Origin: Haplosporangium gracile
Lineage: Eukaryota; Mortierellomycota; Mortierellomycetes; Mortierellales; Mortierellaceae
DNA: 22,885 bases
NCBI GenBank assembly: GCA_015499985.1
Contig: JAAAUF010000681.1
Span: forward strand, 1-22,885
Reading direction: 5' to 3'
Each line of letters begins with the position of its first letter. The stretch's first letter is position 1. Made by a program: the position numbers and the translations under genes. The notes beneath the pieces were generated by a model. The model did not search any database, was not told the DNA's origin, and was given only the letters and a program-made list of their open reading frames with translations. Positions 1-7,486 of this stretch are shown one piece after another.

Positions 1-473
1 TAGTTCTTCCCAATCTCAAACGAGGACTCATCGGTCCATACAACCTGTCTCCAATACTCAAGAGGCCTGTCAACATACTGCCTAGCGAACGCCAAACGCG
101 CTCGTTTATGGCCCTCGGATAAGAAGGGCTTAACTACGGCGATACGCGAAAAGATACCTCGTCTACGGAGAGTTCTTCTGATGGTAGCTCTGCCAACATC
201 AAGTGCCAAGGACTGGGCGATAGTGCCAATGGCTATACGTCGGTCTCTCTTGCTGGCATTCACCACAGCTCGTTCGTCTCTGGCACTCAGCTTGCGGGGT
301 CGACCTGGGCTATTCCTTATCTCCACAGTCCCTCTGTCACGGAATCGCTTGACGACATTGGACACTGTCTGGCGGCTGACCTCTAAGGCCCTTCCGATGG
401 CGGCATAGGAAAGCTCGGGGTTGTCCTCATGCATACCAACAATTCTGTTTTGCGTCGCCAGAGACAAGGTCAT
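1..473 (-). CDS. Tc1-like transposase, N-terminal 157 residues (partial)
   Basis: Reading leftward from the ATG at 471-473, the frame is open to the window edge without a stop. The first ~50 residues form a helix-turn-helix (AIGRALEVSRQTVSNVVKRF). A basic linker with a GRPRKLS motif follows, then a second helix-turn-helix region (IGTIAQSLALDVGRATIRRT). The frame reaches WTDESSFEIG, which carries the first catalytic aspartate of the DDE/D domain. This order (paired-type DNA-binding domain, GRPR hook, DDE domain) is standard for Tc1 transposases that cut at terminal repeats and insert at TA. The rest of the catalytic domain is outside the window. No frameshift is visible. Confidence 0.88.
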   Translation of the reverse strand, partial: MTLSLATQNRIVGMHEDNPELSYAAIGRALEVSRQTVSNVVKRFRDRGTVEIRNSPGRPRKLSARDERAVVNASKRDRRIAIGTIAQSLALDVGRATIRRTLRRRGIFSRIAVVKPFLSEGHKRARLAFARQYVDRPLEYWRQVVWTDESSFEIGKN

Positions 474-564
474 CTTGAAGTCGGAGGAGGGAAGAGAAGG
501 AAAAGGCCTAAAGAAATTTTTTTATTACAAATGTTTGTGTCAAAATCTTTATGGACAGTCACTG
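1..564 (-). mobile_element. Tc1/mariner-like DNA transposon, 5' part (cut by window edge)
   Basis: The minus strand carries the N-terminal half of a Tc1-type transposase, preceded by a non-coding leader. That leader begins at 564 with CAGTGACTGTCCATAAAG, directly beside a TA dinucleotide at 565-566. A CAGT start next to TA is typical of Tc1/mariner terminal inverted repeats and their TA target duplication. The other end lies left of the window, so the inverted repeat cannot be confirmed. The coding part is open as far as it can be read, so the copy may be recent or intact. Confidence 0.8.
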
Positions 565-852
565 TACATTGTCAGTTCTTTATTACTGTTTGCATTTTTT
601 TTTCCGTGCTTATTTTATTTTCATGGTAAACGGACGGTAGGAGGGGAAGAAGGAGAGAAGGGAAAATTGGATTACAACAAGAGAAATTCGAAATGAGTTA
701 CAAAGAAAAAAACAAAGTTTTTAGTGGAGTTTTGGATAAGTTGTTTGTGCACTGAACAATCCTACGACGAACAGGGCGGACGAACCAAAAAAGATACCCG
801 CAAGACACTGTGGAATGTGAAAGGGATGACCCCCTCAAGACCTTCCTCCTTC
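565..852. other. Intergenic DNA between transposon and cysteine-rich array
   Basis: This stretch is A/T-rich and begins with the putative TA target site of the transposon. I see no convincing coding region. It holds the 3' flank of the first cysteine-rich gene, which reads leftward. The conserved 3' motif found after several array members was not recognised here. Confidence 0.5.
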
Positions 853-1071
853 TTACTCGCATTCCGGGACGTCGTGTGTATCCGTGCGCTCCTTGTCATG
901 ACAGCAGCTCAAACGGCACCTGAAACAGATAAAACAGAACCGCTTTCGGAACTTCTTGCACTTATGACAGTATGTCACTCCTCGCAGCTTGGCCTGGGCC
1001 ATGACTTGCTTGTACTCCTCCTCGGTACAGTTCTTGGGGAAGCTCAGATCATTGTGGGCGTTGCCTGACAT
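853..1071 (-). CDS. Small cysteine-rich protein, array copy 1 (72 aa)
   Basis: I do not recognise this family. The product has 72 residues with nine cysteines. The core is C35-x2-C38-x7-C46-x2-C49-x2-C52-x3-C56-C57, a slightly altered form of the motif shared by most copies in the array; Phe45 replaces the usual Trp before the third cysteine. The N-terminal third is polar and the tail is acidic. There is no signal peptide or membrane segment, so an intracellular location is likely. The ATG at 1069-1071 is the only reasonable start, and a TATA box lies about 155 bp upstream. It is the shortest and most divergent intact copy. The cysteine spacing suggests bound metal, but this is inference. Confidence 0.7.
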   Translation of the reverse strand: MSGNAHNDLSFPKNCTEEEYKQVMAQAKLRGVTYCHKCKKFRKRFCFICFRCRLSCCHDKERTDTHDVPECE

Positions 1072-1225
1072 GGCCTCGGGACCGGGGTCTGGTGGAAGAG
1101 CGAGTTAAATGGCGTTTTTGATTTTATGGAGAGAATCTGTGCAGGGGAGAGTCTTGAAAAGTGTAGGAAGACTGGGCGGAGTGAGGAGAAAAGGATGATA
1201 AGGTAGTGAAAGGTCAAAGTCTCCG

Positions 1226-1232
1226 CTTTATA
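1226..1232 (-). promoter_or_regulatory. TATA box of array copy 1
   Basis: On the minus strand the sequence reads TATAAAG, about 155 bp upstream of the ATG at 1071. The same distance is seen for copies 2 and 9 (155-157 bp), which supports the assignment. Confidence 0.55.
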
Positions 1233-1992
1233 GTCTCTCATTTTGCACTCATCGTCATTAGCACCATCAGCCCTCGGATCATTAGGGAAGGATAGATATA
1301 TGAGAATAACTCGAGAAAACGCCTTGATCGTTCGCCTCAAGTATCGAACAAGGTTACCAGATCTTAGACAGAGGGTGTTGTTACTCGAGCTGGAGTAATA
1401 AGGAAACCTCTTGGTTGTAACACCAATGAGTCAGAGTATTGGGAGGAGAGAATGGTGCCTGGGTTTAGGAGGAAAAAGGGGTCTCTCGCGGTAATTGGAT
1501 TATTTGCAAGTAGGGTTTAATTCATGCGTCGACCAAAGACGATAAGCACAATGGAGGGAATTTTTTTGCGGTTCTTTGTGAGGGATATCATAAGAAAACC
1601 TAGTAGAAAAACGAGGAGACCTCATCTTCCCCTCGCTACACGACCTAAAATTAACACAGAAACCACGACAACAACGGAACACAATGCAAATATCGATAAG
1701 TACAGAAAGCTGCAAAAAAAAGAGCATCTTTTCAGGTATCATCAATTTTATTCTTTAAGCTATGCTTGCCGGACTACCGAAAGAAACTTTTTTTTTTTTT
1801 GCGCTTTTGAGTTGAGTTTTTGTGAGGGTGTATGAAATGAAAAAAGGGTGATAAAGTAAAGGAAAGTTCTCGGTCCCCTTGAGGTTCTCGGCGGTGCTTT
1901 TGCGAAGAATAGCGCCGGTACAAGTAAATGGCGTTGGGAGAGTTTTGAGGATACCATCTTGGCGGAGGTGAGGATCGTCGTTGACGAGCGGC
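1233..1992. other. Gene-poor interval upstream of copy 1
   Basis: Several short open frames occur here on both strands, but none has cysteine spacing like the array, a domain I know, or a convincing promoter. The right part, up to 1992, lies downstream of the relic at 1993-2091 and may be its decayed 3' half. I could not align it to the cysteine domain of any copy. Confidence 0.4.
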
Positions 1993-2091
1993 TTATGATG
2001 AAGAGTTTATGGTGGTTGTAGTTTGGTCATTGACCATGGGTGGTTTGGCGATTGTCCTCGTAGTAGGGTTGGAGATGAGCGGGGTCGACAT
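1993..2091 (-). pseudogene. Relic of a cysteine-rich array gene (N-terminal part only)
   Basis: A 32-codon frame starts at the ATG at 2089-2091 and matches the N-terminal half of copies 3 and 4. All three begin MST, and the relic's NDQTTTT corresponds to GQTTTTK in copy 3 and NGQTTILK in copy 4. The DNA around it is also alike: plus-strand 2018-2092 closely matches 5660-5752 of copy 4. The frame ends at TAA and no cysteine domain follows. The upstream region still carries the conserved block seen before copies 3 and 4. I read this as a truncated duplicate. A 32-residue product is possible but unsupported. Confidence 0.6.
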
Positions 2092-2706
2092 AGTTAGCGA
2101 TTAGGAGCGGGAGCTGATTGGAGTGTTTGTTCGTGGATATGAATGATGGGGATAACTTCCGATAAGCTGATGTAGAAAGGATAGAAGGAGAGACAAAGAA
2201 CGAAAATAAGAAAAGCAAAAATGACCAAGGACGAGCCACAATTATGTCTTTCTTTTTCGTGGCCACTAAGGTACATGTTGACGTGGATCCTTTTTACACT
2301 CGAAAGAACATATTTCTCCCTTCCCTTGTAGGCTGGCTTTGACCGACTAAAAAAAAAAAAACAATGTGCCGCTACATGTAGATGGTAGAAGTTTCCGTCT
2401 TTGCGGATCAAACTCATTGGAACCACGAACAAGTCTTTCTTCCTAACTTGCAATACACAAAGAATGACGCAAAGAAAAAAAAGAGAGCAATGAACGCCGT
2501 GGATAAGTGGGCGACTTTTTTCTTTCTAGGACGGGTATTTATTAATCAGGTCTTTTTTTGTTATGGGCGAAGAGGAAGGAACAGATTGGCTTTGGAGAGA
2601 CGGAGGGTCCGATGGTATTTTGTAAAAGCCTCACAAAGTCGAGGATTCGGGTTCAGACGACGAAGAACTCACCGATGAGAAAGAAGACGGGACGTTACAA
2701 CTCTAG
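2092..2706. other. Intergenic interval between relic and copy 2
   Basis: This holds the promoter of the 2.0-kb relic on the left and the 3' flank of copy 2 on the right. On the minus strand an AATAAA-like hexamer occurs near 2540, about 165 nt after the copy 2 stop, and could be its polyadenylation signal. A homopolymer A tract sits near 2348-2360. I see no further gene. Confidence 0.4.
2265..2330 (-). promoter_or_regulatory. Conserved upstream block, group 1 (relic copy at 2.0 kb)
   Basis: The plus strand reads GTACATGTTGACGTGGATCC and continues CTTTTTACAC. It aligns with 4341-4400 (GTACATGTTGGTCTAGGTCC) and with 5944-6000 (CCATATTGGTCTTGGACC). All three lie 180-200 bp upstream of their ATG, immediately beyond a degenerate TATA-like segment. 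Conservation here, where the nearby coding sequence has decayed, points to a shared promoter element or simply shared descent. Confidence 0.5.
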
Positions 2707-3123
2707 TCATGAGTAGGTGCTACCTTCGTAGCCAAGGCAGCAGTTCTCACAGTACTTGCATTTGAGGCACCAATCAACCATATTCTGGTTCTTGCACTTT
2801 TCACAACGCATATAGGGGGATTCGTTAATAAATATGAGTGAGAGGTGGCCGCCGTTGGATGATGGTGCGGTGACGGTTTTGTAGCTCCCGGACATGTTGA
2901 AGGGGGTCTCGTTTATAAAATTGATGTTGGAGGAGTCTACGTGACTGATGATAAGTGAGGGGTGGCCGTTGGATGGTAATACAATGGAGATGGTGGTTTT
3001 GTAGCGCTCTGAAAGGGTCGAAGGGGTTTCGTTCTTGAATTTGCATGAAAAGCGGCTGAAGAAAACTGACGCGGTGGGGGCATCAGCACCGATTCTTTGG
3101 TTGGTGGTGGATGTGCAAGACAT
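2707..3123 (-). CDS. Small cysteine-rich protein, array copy 2 (138 aa, internal repeats)
   Basis: I do not recognise this family. The C-terminal domain is canonical for the array: C107-x2-C110-x8-C119-x2-C122-x2-C125-x2-C128-C129, with Trp118 before the third cysteine and only nine residues after the last. The first ~105 residues hold a degenerate tandem repeat of roughly 40 residues. Its units begin NETPSTLS, NETPFNMS and NESPYMRC, each followed by YKT and SNGxxLSLI-type segments where complete, so the third unit runs into the cysteine domain. There is no signal peptide. The ATG at 3121-3123 has a TATA box 157 bp upstream. The repeat suggests that the N-terminal half grew by internal duplication. 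Confidence 0.72.
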   Translation of the reverse strand: MSCTSTTNQRIGADAPTASVFFSRFSCKFKNETPSTLSERYKTTISIVLPSNGHPSLIISHVDSSNINFINETPFNMSGSYKTVTAPSSNGGHLSLIFINESPYMRCEKCKNQNMVDWCLKCKYCENCCLGYEGSTYS

Positions 3124-3279
3124 TAGGGTCTTCTGGTTAAGACGAGAGGAAGTGGTGACGGCGGTTAGTTTGATGTACTTGTATGTCGAAGGTAATGAAC
3201 TTGCAAGTAGCTGGTGGTGGTGATAGAAGAGGGACTGACAAAGTGGATAAAATTTCGAAGAAAGAAGGCGAAACCGTGG

Positions 3280-3287
3280 TTTTTATA
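3280..3287 (-). promoter_or_regulatory. TATA box of array copy 2
   Basis: The minus strand reads TATAAAAA, 157 bp upstream of the copy 2 ATG. The flanking bases (GCG before, CCACGG after) resemble the same region of other copies. Confidence 0.6.
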
Positions 3288-3762
3288 CGCTTCTTAAAAC
3301 CTAGAGGAACCATTACCTTGAAGCATCACATTTTTCACTAACGATCACCACATAGAGAACTGTTTTATTCCTTTACGGAGCAAATTGCTCACAAACAGTG
3401 GTCAGTTCGTTGTTCCTCAGATTATGACGCGGACAACAAAAGCAGAGCATGAAGGGGAAAAAACGCGTAAGGAGACAGGCGATGAAGCATAACGTGATTG
3501 TCTGAGCCAAGTGGTTGTTTAATTTTTTCTTTTTCGTGAATTGTATTCAGTGGAGGGAAGGGTGATATGTGTGCATTACTGAAAGATTTGTGTTTTGTTG
3601 CCTTTTTTTTTGTAAACACGAGGGAGGAACACAAAGATGGGAAGAGTAAAAGGAGACCCGGCGCGGCGTCTCGAAAGAGACTCATAGGTAAGAATATAAA
3701 GGACCATCAACTCATTAATACGGGGCTCGAGCGATGCTGATGACGGCGACAGCAAAGAGGAC
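3288..3762. other. Intergenic interval between copies 2 and 3
   Basis: The left part is upstream DNA of copy 2. A segment near 3498-3525 (GAGCCAAGTGG then a T-rich run) weakly resembles the upstream block of other copies. The right part is the 3' flank of copy 3. Positions 3662-3780 align with 5287-5402 downstream of copy 4, including a shared GACGGCGACAGC, so the duplication unit included the 3' flank. Confidence 0.45.
3571..3584 (-). promoter_or_regulatory. Conserved 3' motif after copy 3
   Basis: The plus strand reads GTGCATTACTGAAA, about 180 nt after the copy 3 stop. Close matches occur at similar distances after four other members (6077, 8284, 11007, 12665). It may mark 3'-end processing or a regulatory site in the 3' untranslated region. 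Confidence 0.45.
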
Positions 3763-4146
3763 TTAGTGACCGTACCAAGGTTGGTCCTCCGCAACCATAA
3801 CAGGAGCTTCGAAATCAGGAGGTGTCTCAATGTAATCCTTGCAACAATCCATGCAACACTCACACTCATTGCACCACCCAGAGACAAACTGCTGATCGCA
3901 CATTTCGTACTTTTTGACGATCTGGGGAATGGGTTTGAAGAAAACTTTCATGGGCGGCTCGACTTGCTCGACTCGCTCTTCGGCCATTACGAACTTGGTG
4001 ACGGCCGTCATGTGCGTGAAGCTGGTGGTTATCGCCGACTTAGTGGTAGTTGTTTGGCCGGTGACCCTGAGGGGTTGAGTGGTGGTGGTAGTAGAACTAA
4101 CGCGTTGACCGGCGGCAGCAGACTTGTAGGCGGATGCAGTTGACAT
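3763..4146 (-). CDS. Small cysteine-rich protein, array copy 3 (127 aa)
   Basis: I do not recognise this family. The N-terminal half is rich in Thr, Ser and Ala, with a run of five Thr. The cysteine domain reads C83-x8-C92-x2-C95-x2-C98-x2-C101-C102 with Gly90-Trp91 before the second cysteine. The usual first cysteine, three residues before C83, is absent (Tyr80), and there is an extra C97. An acidic tail of 25 residues follows. No signal peptide is visible. It is the closest relative of copy 4: both share MST, a TQP..V.GQTT segment, the upstream block and the 3' flank. The ATG at 4144-4146 opens the frame. The TATA-like sequence upstream (near 4313) is degenerate. Confidence 0.72.
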   Translation of the reverse strand: MSTASAYKSAAAGQRVSSTTTTTQPLRVTGQTTTTKSAITTSFTHMTAVTKFVMAEERVEQVEPPMKVFFKPIPQIVKKYEMCDQQFVSGWCNECECCMDCCKDYIETPPDFEAPVMVAEDQPWYGH

Positions 4147-4340
4147 AATTGCGAGAAGAGGTAGAGTTGATTGGAAAGATATGTGTATCGTTGATATGAG
4201 TTATGGGTTGGTGATGGTGGGGTATCTTTTAATAAGGAAGATGAGAAAATGAAGGAAACAATGACAGCGAAAGGGGAAGAAAAGCAAAAAAGCGACGGTT
4301 GGAGGGTCGCGTTTTTGTCTATTTTCTTCGAGCCTAGAGC

Positions 4341-4400
4341 CGTACATGTTGGTCTAGGTCCTTTGTACTTGAGGTATCATGTCTATTTCTCGCTGCTGGC
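4341..4400 (-). promoter_or_regulatory. Conserved upstream block, group 1 (copy 3)
   Basis: The plus strand reads GTACATGTTGGTCTAGGTCC and continues TTTGTACTTGAGG. It lies about 195 bp upstream of the copy 3 ATG. The same block occurs at the same distance upstream of copy 4 (5944-6000) and of the relic (2265-2330). Confidence 0.5.
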
Positions 4401-4507
4401 TGGTTTTGAATACTCACTCACTTTGCGGCTTGAACGAATATAAACAAAAATGCCAAGCCTACAACAGAAGAAAAACATTGTGATCTACGGCGGCACACCC
4501 GCCCCCA

Positions 4508-4663
4508 TTACCCAACCGTCGTCGCCGGGATTGGTTCTTTTAATTTTGGGCGAGGAGAGAGATAGGGGTTTCTGTTTCTGGGATGCGTGTTGCGTTTGGG
4601 TGATGGTTTGGTGGCGCCGACACCGATTTCGGATCCATTCTTGGTGGGAATAGAGGGAAACAT
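4508..4663 (-). pseudogene. Probable relic of an array gene without cysteine domain
   Basis: A 51-codon frame runs from the ATG at 4661-4663 to TAA at 4508. Its product is Pro/Lys/Arg/Thr-rich and contains no cysteine. The position supports a relic. A degenerate TATA segment near 4800 aligns with the copy 7 promoter (both contain TTCAGAAAG followed by a TATA-like core), and an upstream block at 4925-4960 matches those of copies 7 and 8. The cysteine domain expected downstream is not present in any frame I read. It could instead be unrelated non-coding DNA, so confidence is modest. Confidence 0.4.
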
Positions 4664-5391
4664 GGGGCTTTTCTCGGTTTAAGATGAGGACAAGTAAAGA
4701 TACTCTTATGTGAAAATCAAGTACTTGCAAATGGTAGGTGATAGGCGAGTGATGGGGAGGAAGCAAAAAGAAAAAAAAAAGGTGACGAAAACCGCAGTTA
4801 TGTATCTTTCTGAACCATGTTAGCACTCCCCTTCGATCAGATACATAGGAGGTTAAAGGAAAAGCCGATTTTTGGAACGCTGTAGCTACAAAGTAGCGAG
4901 GAAGAAAAGTAGACAAAATGAACCCCTGGATACTCTGACCAAGTCATTTTTCAGGCACAGATTGTCTTGCAAGCCGAGGCATTCGTTTCGTAATCATCAC
5001 CATCAGGTACTTTTTTTCTTCAGGCGGACCAAATTAGTAATAAGCAGGAAGGTTAATGTGTTGTTTCTCAAATTGTTGAGCAGAGAATAATGAACATGGA
5101 GAAAAGGAACAGTCAAGAGGTCAGACGAAGAAGGAATGGTGTATTTGAGGGCCAACTGATCATTTTATTTTCTCTTTTTCATATGTTGAAGGTTGGTGAA
5201 GGAAGAGTGCGTATATTTTGATAGAATCTTTTTGCCTTTTTCTATGAGAAGAAGAGGACTTGCAATGACAGGAAAGGGGGTACTGGCGCGGCGTATCGAA
5301 GGAAATCGAAGAAGAGATGAAGAGAGGGAGACCTTCAACTCATAACGACGAGGGTTCGATCGACGAGGGCGACGACGGCGACAGCGTGGAC
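4664..5391. other. Intergenic interval with array regulatory relics and copy 4 3' flank
   Basis: From left to right it holds the relic promoter (about 4790-4815), an upstream block of group 2 (4925-4960, CTCTGACCAAGTC then TTTTTCAGGCACA), and the 3' flank of copy 4 (about 5287-5391, homologous to 3662-3770). No supported gene is present. The short open frames here lack any recognisable feature. Confidence 0.45.
4925..4960 (-). promoter_or_regulatory. Conserved upstream block, group 2 (relic at 4.6 kb)
   Basis: The plus strand reads GATACTCTGACCAAGTCA and then TTTTTCAGGCACA. It aligns with 10809-10840 (TACTCGGACCAAAT, then TTCAGGCACA) and 11688-11716 (TACTCGGACCAATT, then TTTAGGCACA). It sits about 270 bp upstream of the relic ATG, close to the distance seen in the other copies. 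Confidence 0.45.
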
Positions 5392-5447
5392 TTAGAGGCC
5401 ATACGATGATGGTGCCTCCGCATCATGAAGTCCCGGGAGAGAATGAG

Positions 5448-5750
5448 TCAACGGAATGTAATCAGGCAGCAGAACAAGCACGACTCACAATCATCGTGCC
5501 AACCAAAGACAAACCGATGCAGGCACTTCGCACAGTACTTGTCGCGGACATGGGGGACGGTTTTAAATTGCTTCTTGGGGTCGACACTCCCCTTTGACAA
5601 CGAGAAGATGATGACGATTGAAAATCGTGAGAGCACTCTGGTGGGGACCGCCTTAAGAATTGTAGTTTGGCCATTGACCACGGGAGGTTGGGTGGCGGTG
5701 GACTTGTTGCGTTCTCCGGCAGAAGGGTTGGCAGTGAATGAGGTCGACAT
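5448..5750 (-). CDS. Small cysteine-rich protein, array copy 4 (100 aa, truncated C-terminus)
   Basis: I do not recognise this family. The domain is C73-x2-C76-x8-H85-x2-C88-x2-C91-x2-C94-C95, with Gly83-Trp84 before position 85. The third cysteine is replaced by His, a change that would still allow metal binding. The N-terminal half matches copy 3. Right after C94-C95 the frame departs from copy 3: a one-base deletion relative to copy 3 gives LITFR and a stop. The alternative frame goes on with DYI, EAP and a terminal Y-G-x to TAA at 5392, matching the copy 3 tail. The domain itself is complete, so the protein may still be functional. The start ATG is at 5748-5750. Confidence 0.65.
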   Translation of the reverse strand: MSTSFTANPSAGERNKSTATQPPVVNGQTTILKAVPTRVLSRFSIVIIFSLSKGSVDPKKQFKTVPHVRDKYCAKCLHRFVFGWHDDCESCLFCCLITFR

Positions 5751-5943
5751 GATTGTGTCAGGGAGGTAGAATGTGCGTGTATAGATATGATTGTCTGATT
5801 GGGAGACTGGCGATATAGAGTAACTGCTATTAGACTGATGCGTGAAAGTGAGAAGAATGAGAACAAAAGAAGAAGAAGAAAAGCCAAAGCACGGTCGTTG
5901 GTGGGCAACGGTTTTTACCTACTTTCTTTCGAGGTCACAAAGA

Positions 5944-6000
5944 CCCATATTGGTCTTGGACCTTTGGTATCCAAGGAACCATGCTATTGCTCCCTTCAAA
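5944..6000 (-). promoter_or_regulatory. Conserved upstream block, group 1 (copy 4)
   Basis: The plus strand reads CCATATTGGTCTTGGACC followed by TTTGGTATCC. It lies about 195 bp upstream of the copy 4 ATG and aligns with 4341-4400 upstream of copy 3. Confidence 0.5.
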
Positions 6001-6076
6001 AATAGGCAGACAAAGGGTTAATTATTTTTGGGTCAATTGATGATTTTAATTTTTTTTTCTTGTTTGAGGGAGAGGT

Positions 6077-6090
6077 GTGCACTGCTGAAA
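6077..6090 (-). promoter_or_regulatory. Conserved 3' motif after copy 5
   Basis: The plus strand reads GTGCACTGCTGAAA, about 167 nt after the stop of copy 5. It matches the motif at 3571 after copy 3 in 12 of 14 positions. Confidence 0.45.
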
Positions 6091-6256
6091 TATTTTTTTT
6101 GTGTTTAGTGCTTTGTGTGTGAGGGTAAACTTGGCTTGAGAGAATGGGTAACCGCGACATCTTGGACAGAGAATCACGGGGAACATAGACTCACTAGGGC
6201 AGAAGCTCCGGCAACAATGGCAAGAATCTTGCGGATCCCTCAAGGAATTGAGTTGA

Positions 6257-6790
6257 TCAAATATCAATAAAATCGGGGCAGCAATCAAAGCAGGCCTTGC
6301 AGTCCTTGCACCAACCGATGTAATCGCGGCAATTGCACTTGGTGCAGAGTTTGGCGATGGTGACCATTCGCTTTTCTTGAGAGGCTTTTTCAACTGCAGC
6401 GTTGAGGTCCTGCTTGTCATTATTGGAGGGGAAGTAATCGGCCTTCTCAGGGCTTGGTATCAGCGCTGATCCAGAGTGGACACGAGGTTGTGTGGGATAC
6501 TTGACCTTGCCTGAGATAGGCATCGATTGCAGGGAGTGGGTCCGTGGTGGTGGCGTGGGATATTCGACCTTGCCCGGGATGGAGATCATTGGGCGCTTGG
6601 ACTGGGCACGCAGTAATTGCATGGGATACTCGACTTTGCCGGGGGTGGAGATCATCGGTCGCAGGGAGTGGGTGCGTGGTGGTGGTGTGGGACATTCGAC
6701 CTTGAGCTTCTCAGAAGTGGGAGTCATCCGTCGCTTGGATTGCGCAAGTGATTGCATGAGATACTCGTCCTTGCTTAGAGTGGGGTTCAT
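6257..6790 (-). CDS. Small cysteine-rich protein, array copy 5 (177 aa, tandem repeats)
   Basis: I do not recognise this family. This is the longest copy. The C-terminal domain is canonical: C149-x2-C152-x8-C161-x2-C164-x2-C167-x2-C170-C171, with Gly159-Trp160 before C161 and a six-residue tail. Residues ~10-110 are about five imperfect repeats of 21-23 residues, each holding a variant of P-G-K-V-E-Y-P with a basic Arg/His/Ser segment. Two forms alternate, one with PTPPPRTHSL and one with a leucine/glutamine-rich QSKR segment. No signal peptide is visible. The start is the ATG at 6788-6790, with a TATA box 89 bp upstream. The upstream-opening frame at 6711-7013 is in another phase and is not favoured. 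Confidence 0.73.
   Translation of the reverse strand: MNPTLSKDEYLMQSLAQSKRRMTPTSEKLKVECPTPPPRTHSLRPMISTPGKVEYPMQLLRAQSKRPMISIPGKVEYPTPPPRTHSLQSMPISGKVKYPTQPRVHSGSALIPSPEKADYFPSNNDKQDLNAAVEKASQEKRMVTIAKLCTKCNCRDYIGWCKDCKACFDCCPDFIDI
6490..6765. repeat. Five imperfect 63-69 bp tandem repeats inside copy 5
   Basis: On the plus strand the units start at about 6493, 6556, 6622, 6688 and 6757, each with a form of TGGGATAYTCGACCTTG. All spacings are multiples of three (63, 66, 66, 69), so repeat gain or loss would keep the frame. The repeats encode the proline-rich N-terminal part of copy 5. Confidence 0.8.
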
Positions 6791-6878
6791 TGTCGATGTG
6801 TGATGGTGAGGAGAACGTGAGTGTGATAATAAAAAGAGAGGAAAAGAGGAAGACAGAAATGAAAAGGTAAGTACATGG

Positions 6879-6887
6879 TTTTTTATA
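6879..6887 (-). promoter_or_regulatory. TATA box of array copy 5
   Basis: The minus strand reads TATAAAAAA, 89 bp upstream of the copy 5 ATG, preceded by CTCGAGAAGG. A very similar box lies 97 bp upstream of the first codon of copy 6a. Confidence 0.6.
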
Positions 6888-7486
6888 CCTTCTCGAGATC
6901 AAATCGCTAGCCATACTTGGATCGTGTACAAAAAGAAGTTTTTTTAAAAAAAGGCGAAAAACAATCTCCTCTTGCTTTGACAAAAAGGGCATAGAAAAAA
7001 AGGACCGGGACATTTGGGTTCAACACAAAGCAAGTTAATTGGGCCAAGTGATTTTCAAGCATATAAAAATAAACATTACTCTTATTGGGTCCAAATAAAG
7101 GCAATTATTAACCACAGGTTTACCAGGAAATCAAGGCAAAAAATGTGATCATTGTATAGCGAGTTGGAGTGCCTGTAACTGTTTTCATAATCAGCCTTTA
7201 TTGGATGCTGCTTCTTTCCTTTGTAGATAATGTTGACTGCGCGTCAGATTGAGTTAGTAGGCTTAAATTACAGTCAGAGTTAAAGTAATGCGACAAAAAG
7301 GAAACAGCGCGTAGCCGTTGTACGTGTCAATTGTAAGGAAGAGTCTCCCCTGAGGTGGCGTTTTTTTTTAGCGCCGGATCATTCTAGCGCGAAAGAGGGT
7401 CAGTGCGGCAAAAAAACTTTAATGCGCCTTAGATTTCTGAGCGCTTAAAAAAACCAAGAAACCCGTCCTTGGTTTTTAACTTTTTT
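6888..7486. other. Intergenic interval upstream of copy 5
   Basis: I find no gene here. A segment near 7030-7060 (TTGGGCCAAGTGATTTTCAAG) resembles the group 2 upstream block. Between about 7355 and 7480 the sequence is unusually structured: several GCGC tetramers alternate with A or T runs, and a 10-bp perfect hairpin lies at 7449-7477. Confidence 0.4.
7449..7477. repeat. Perfect 10-bp inverted repeat
   Basis: AAAAACCAAG at 7449-7458 pairs exactly with CTTGGTTTTT at 7468-7477 across a 9-base loop. It lies just downstream, on the minus strand, of the promoter-like relic at 7487-7721. It could be a fragment of a small mobile element or a chance fold in A/T-rich DNA. Confidence 0.55.

Noticed and set aside
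2094..2453. Minus-strand open frame of 119 codons upstream of the 2.0-kb relic
   Set aside because: It overlaps the conserved upstream block and promoter of the relic and contains T-run-encoded Phe stretches, so it is probably non-coding.
3766..4143. Plus-strand open frame of 125 codons over copy 3
   Set aside because: It is the antisense shadow of copy 3, and copies 4 and 5 do not keep an equivalent plus-strand protein.
4485..4916. Minus-strand open frame of 143 codons
   Set aside because: It crosses a degenerate TATA region and poly-T runs, and has no domain. The shorter in-phase-independent frame at 4508-4663 fits the array layout better.
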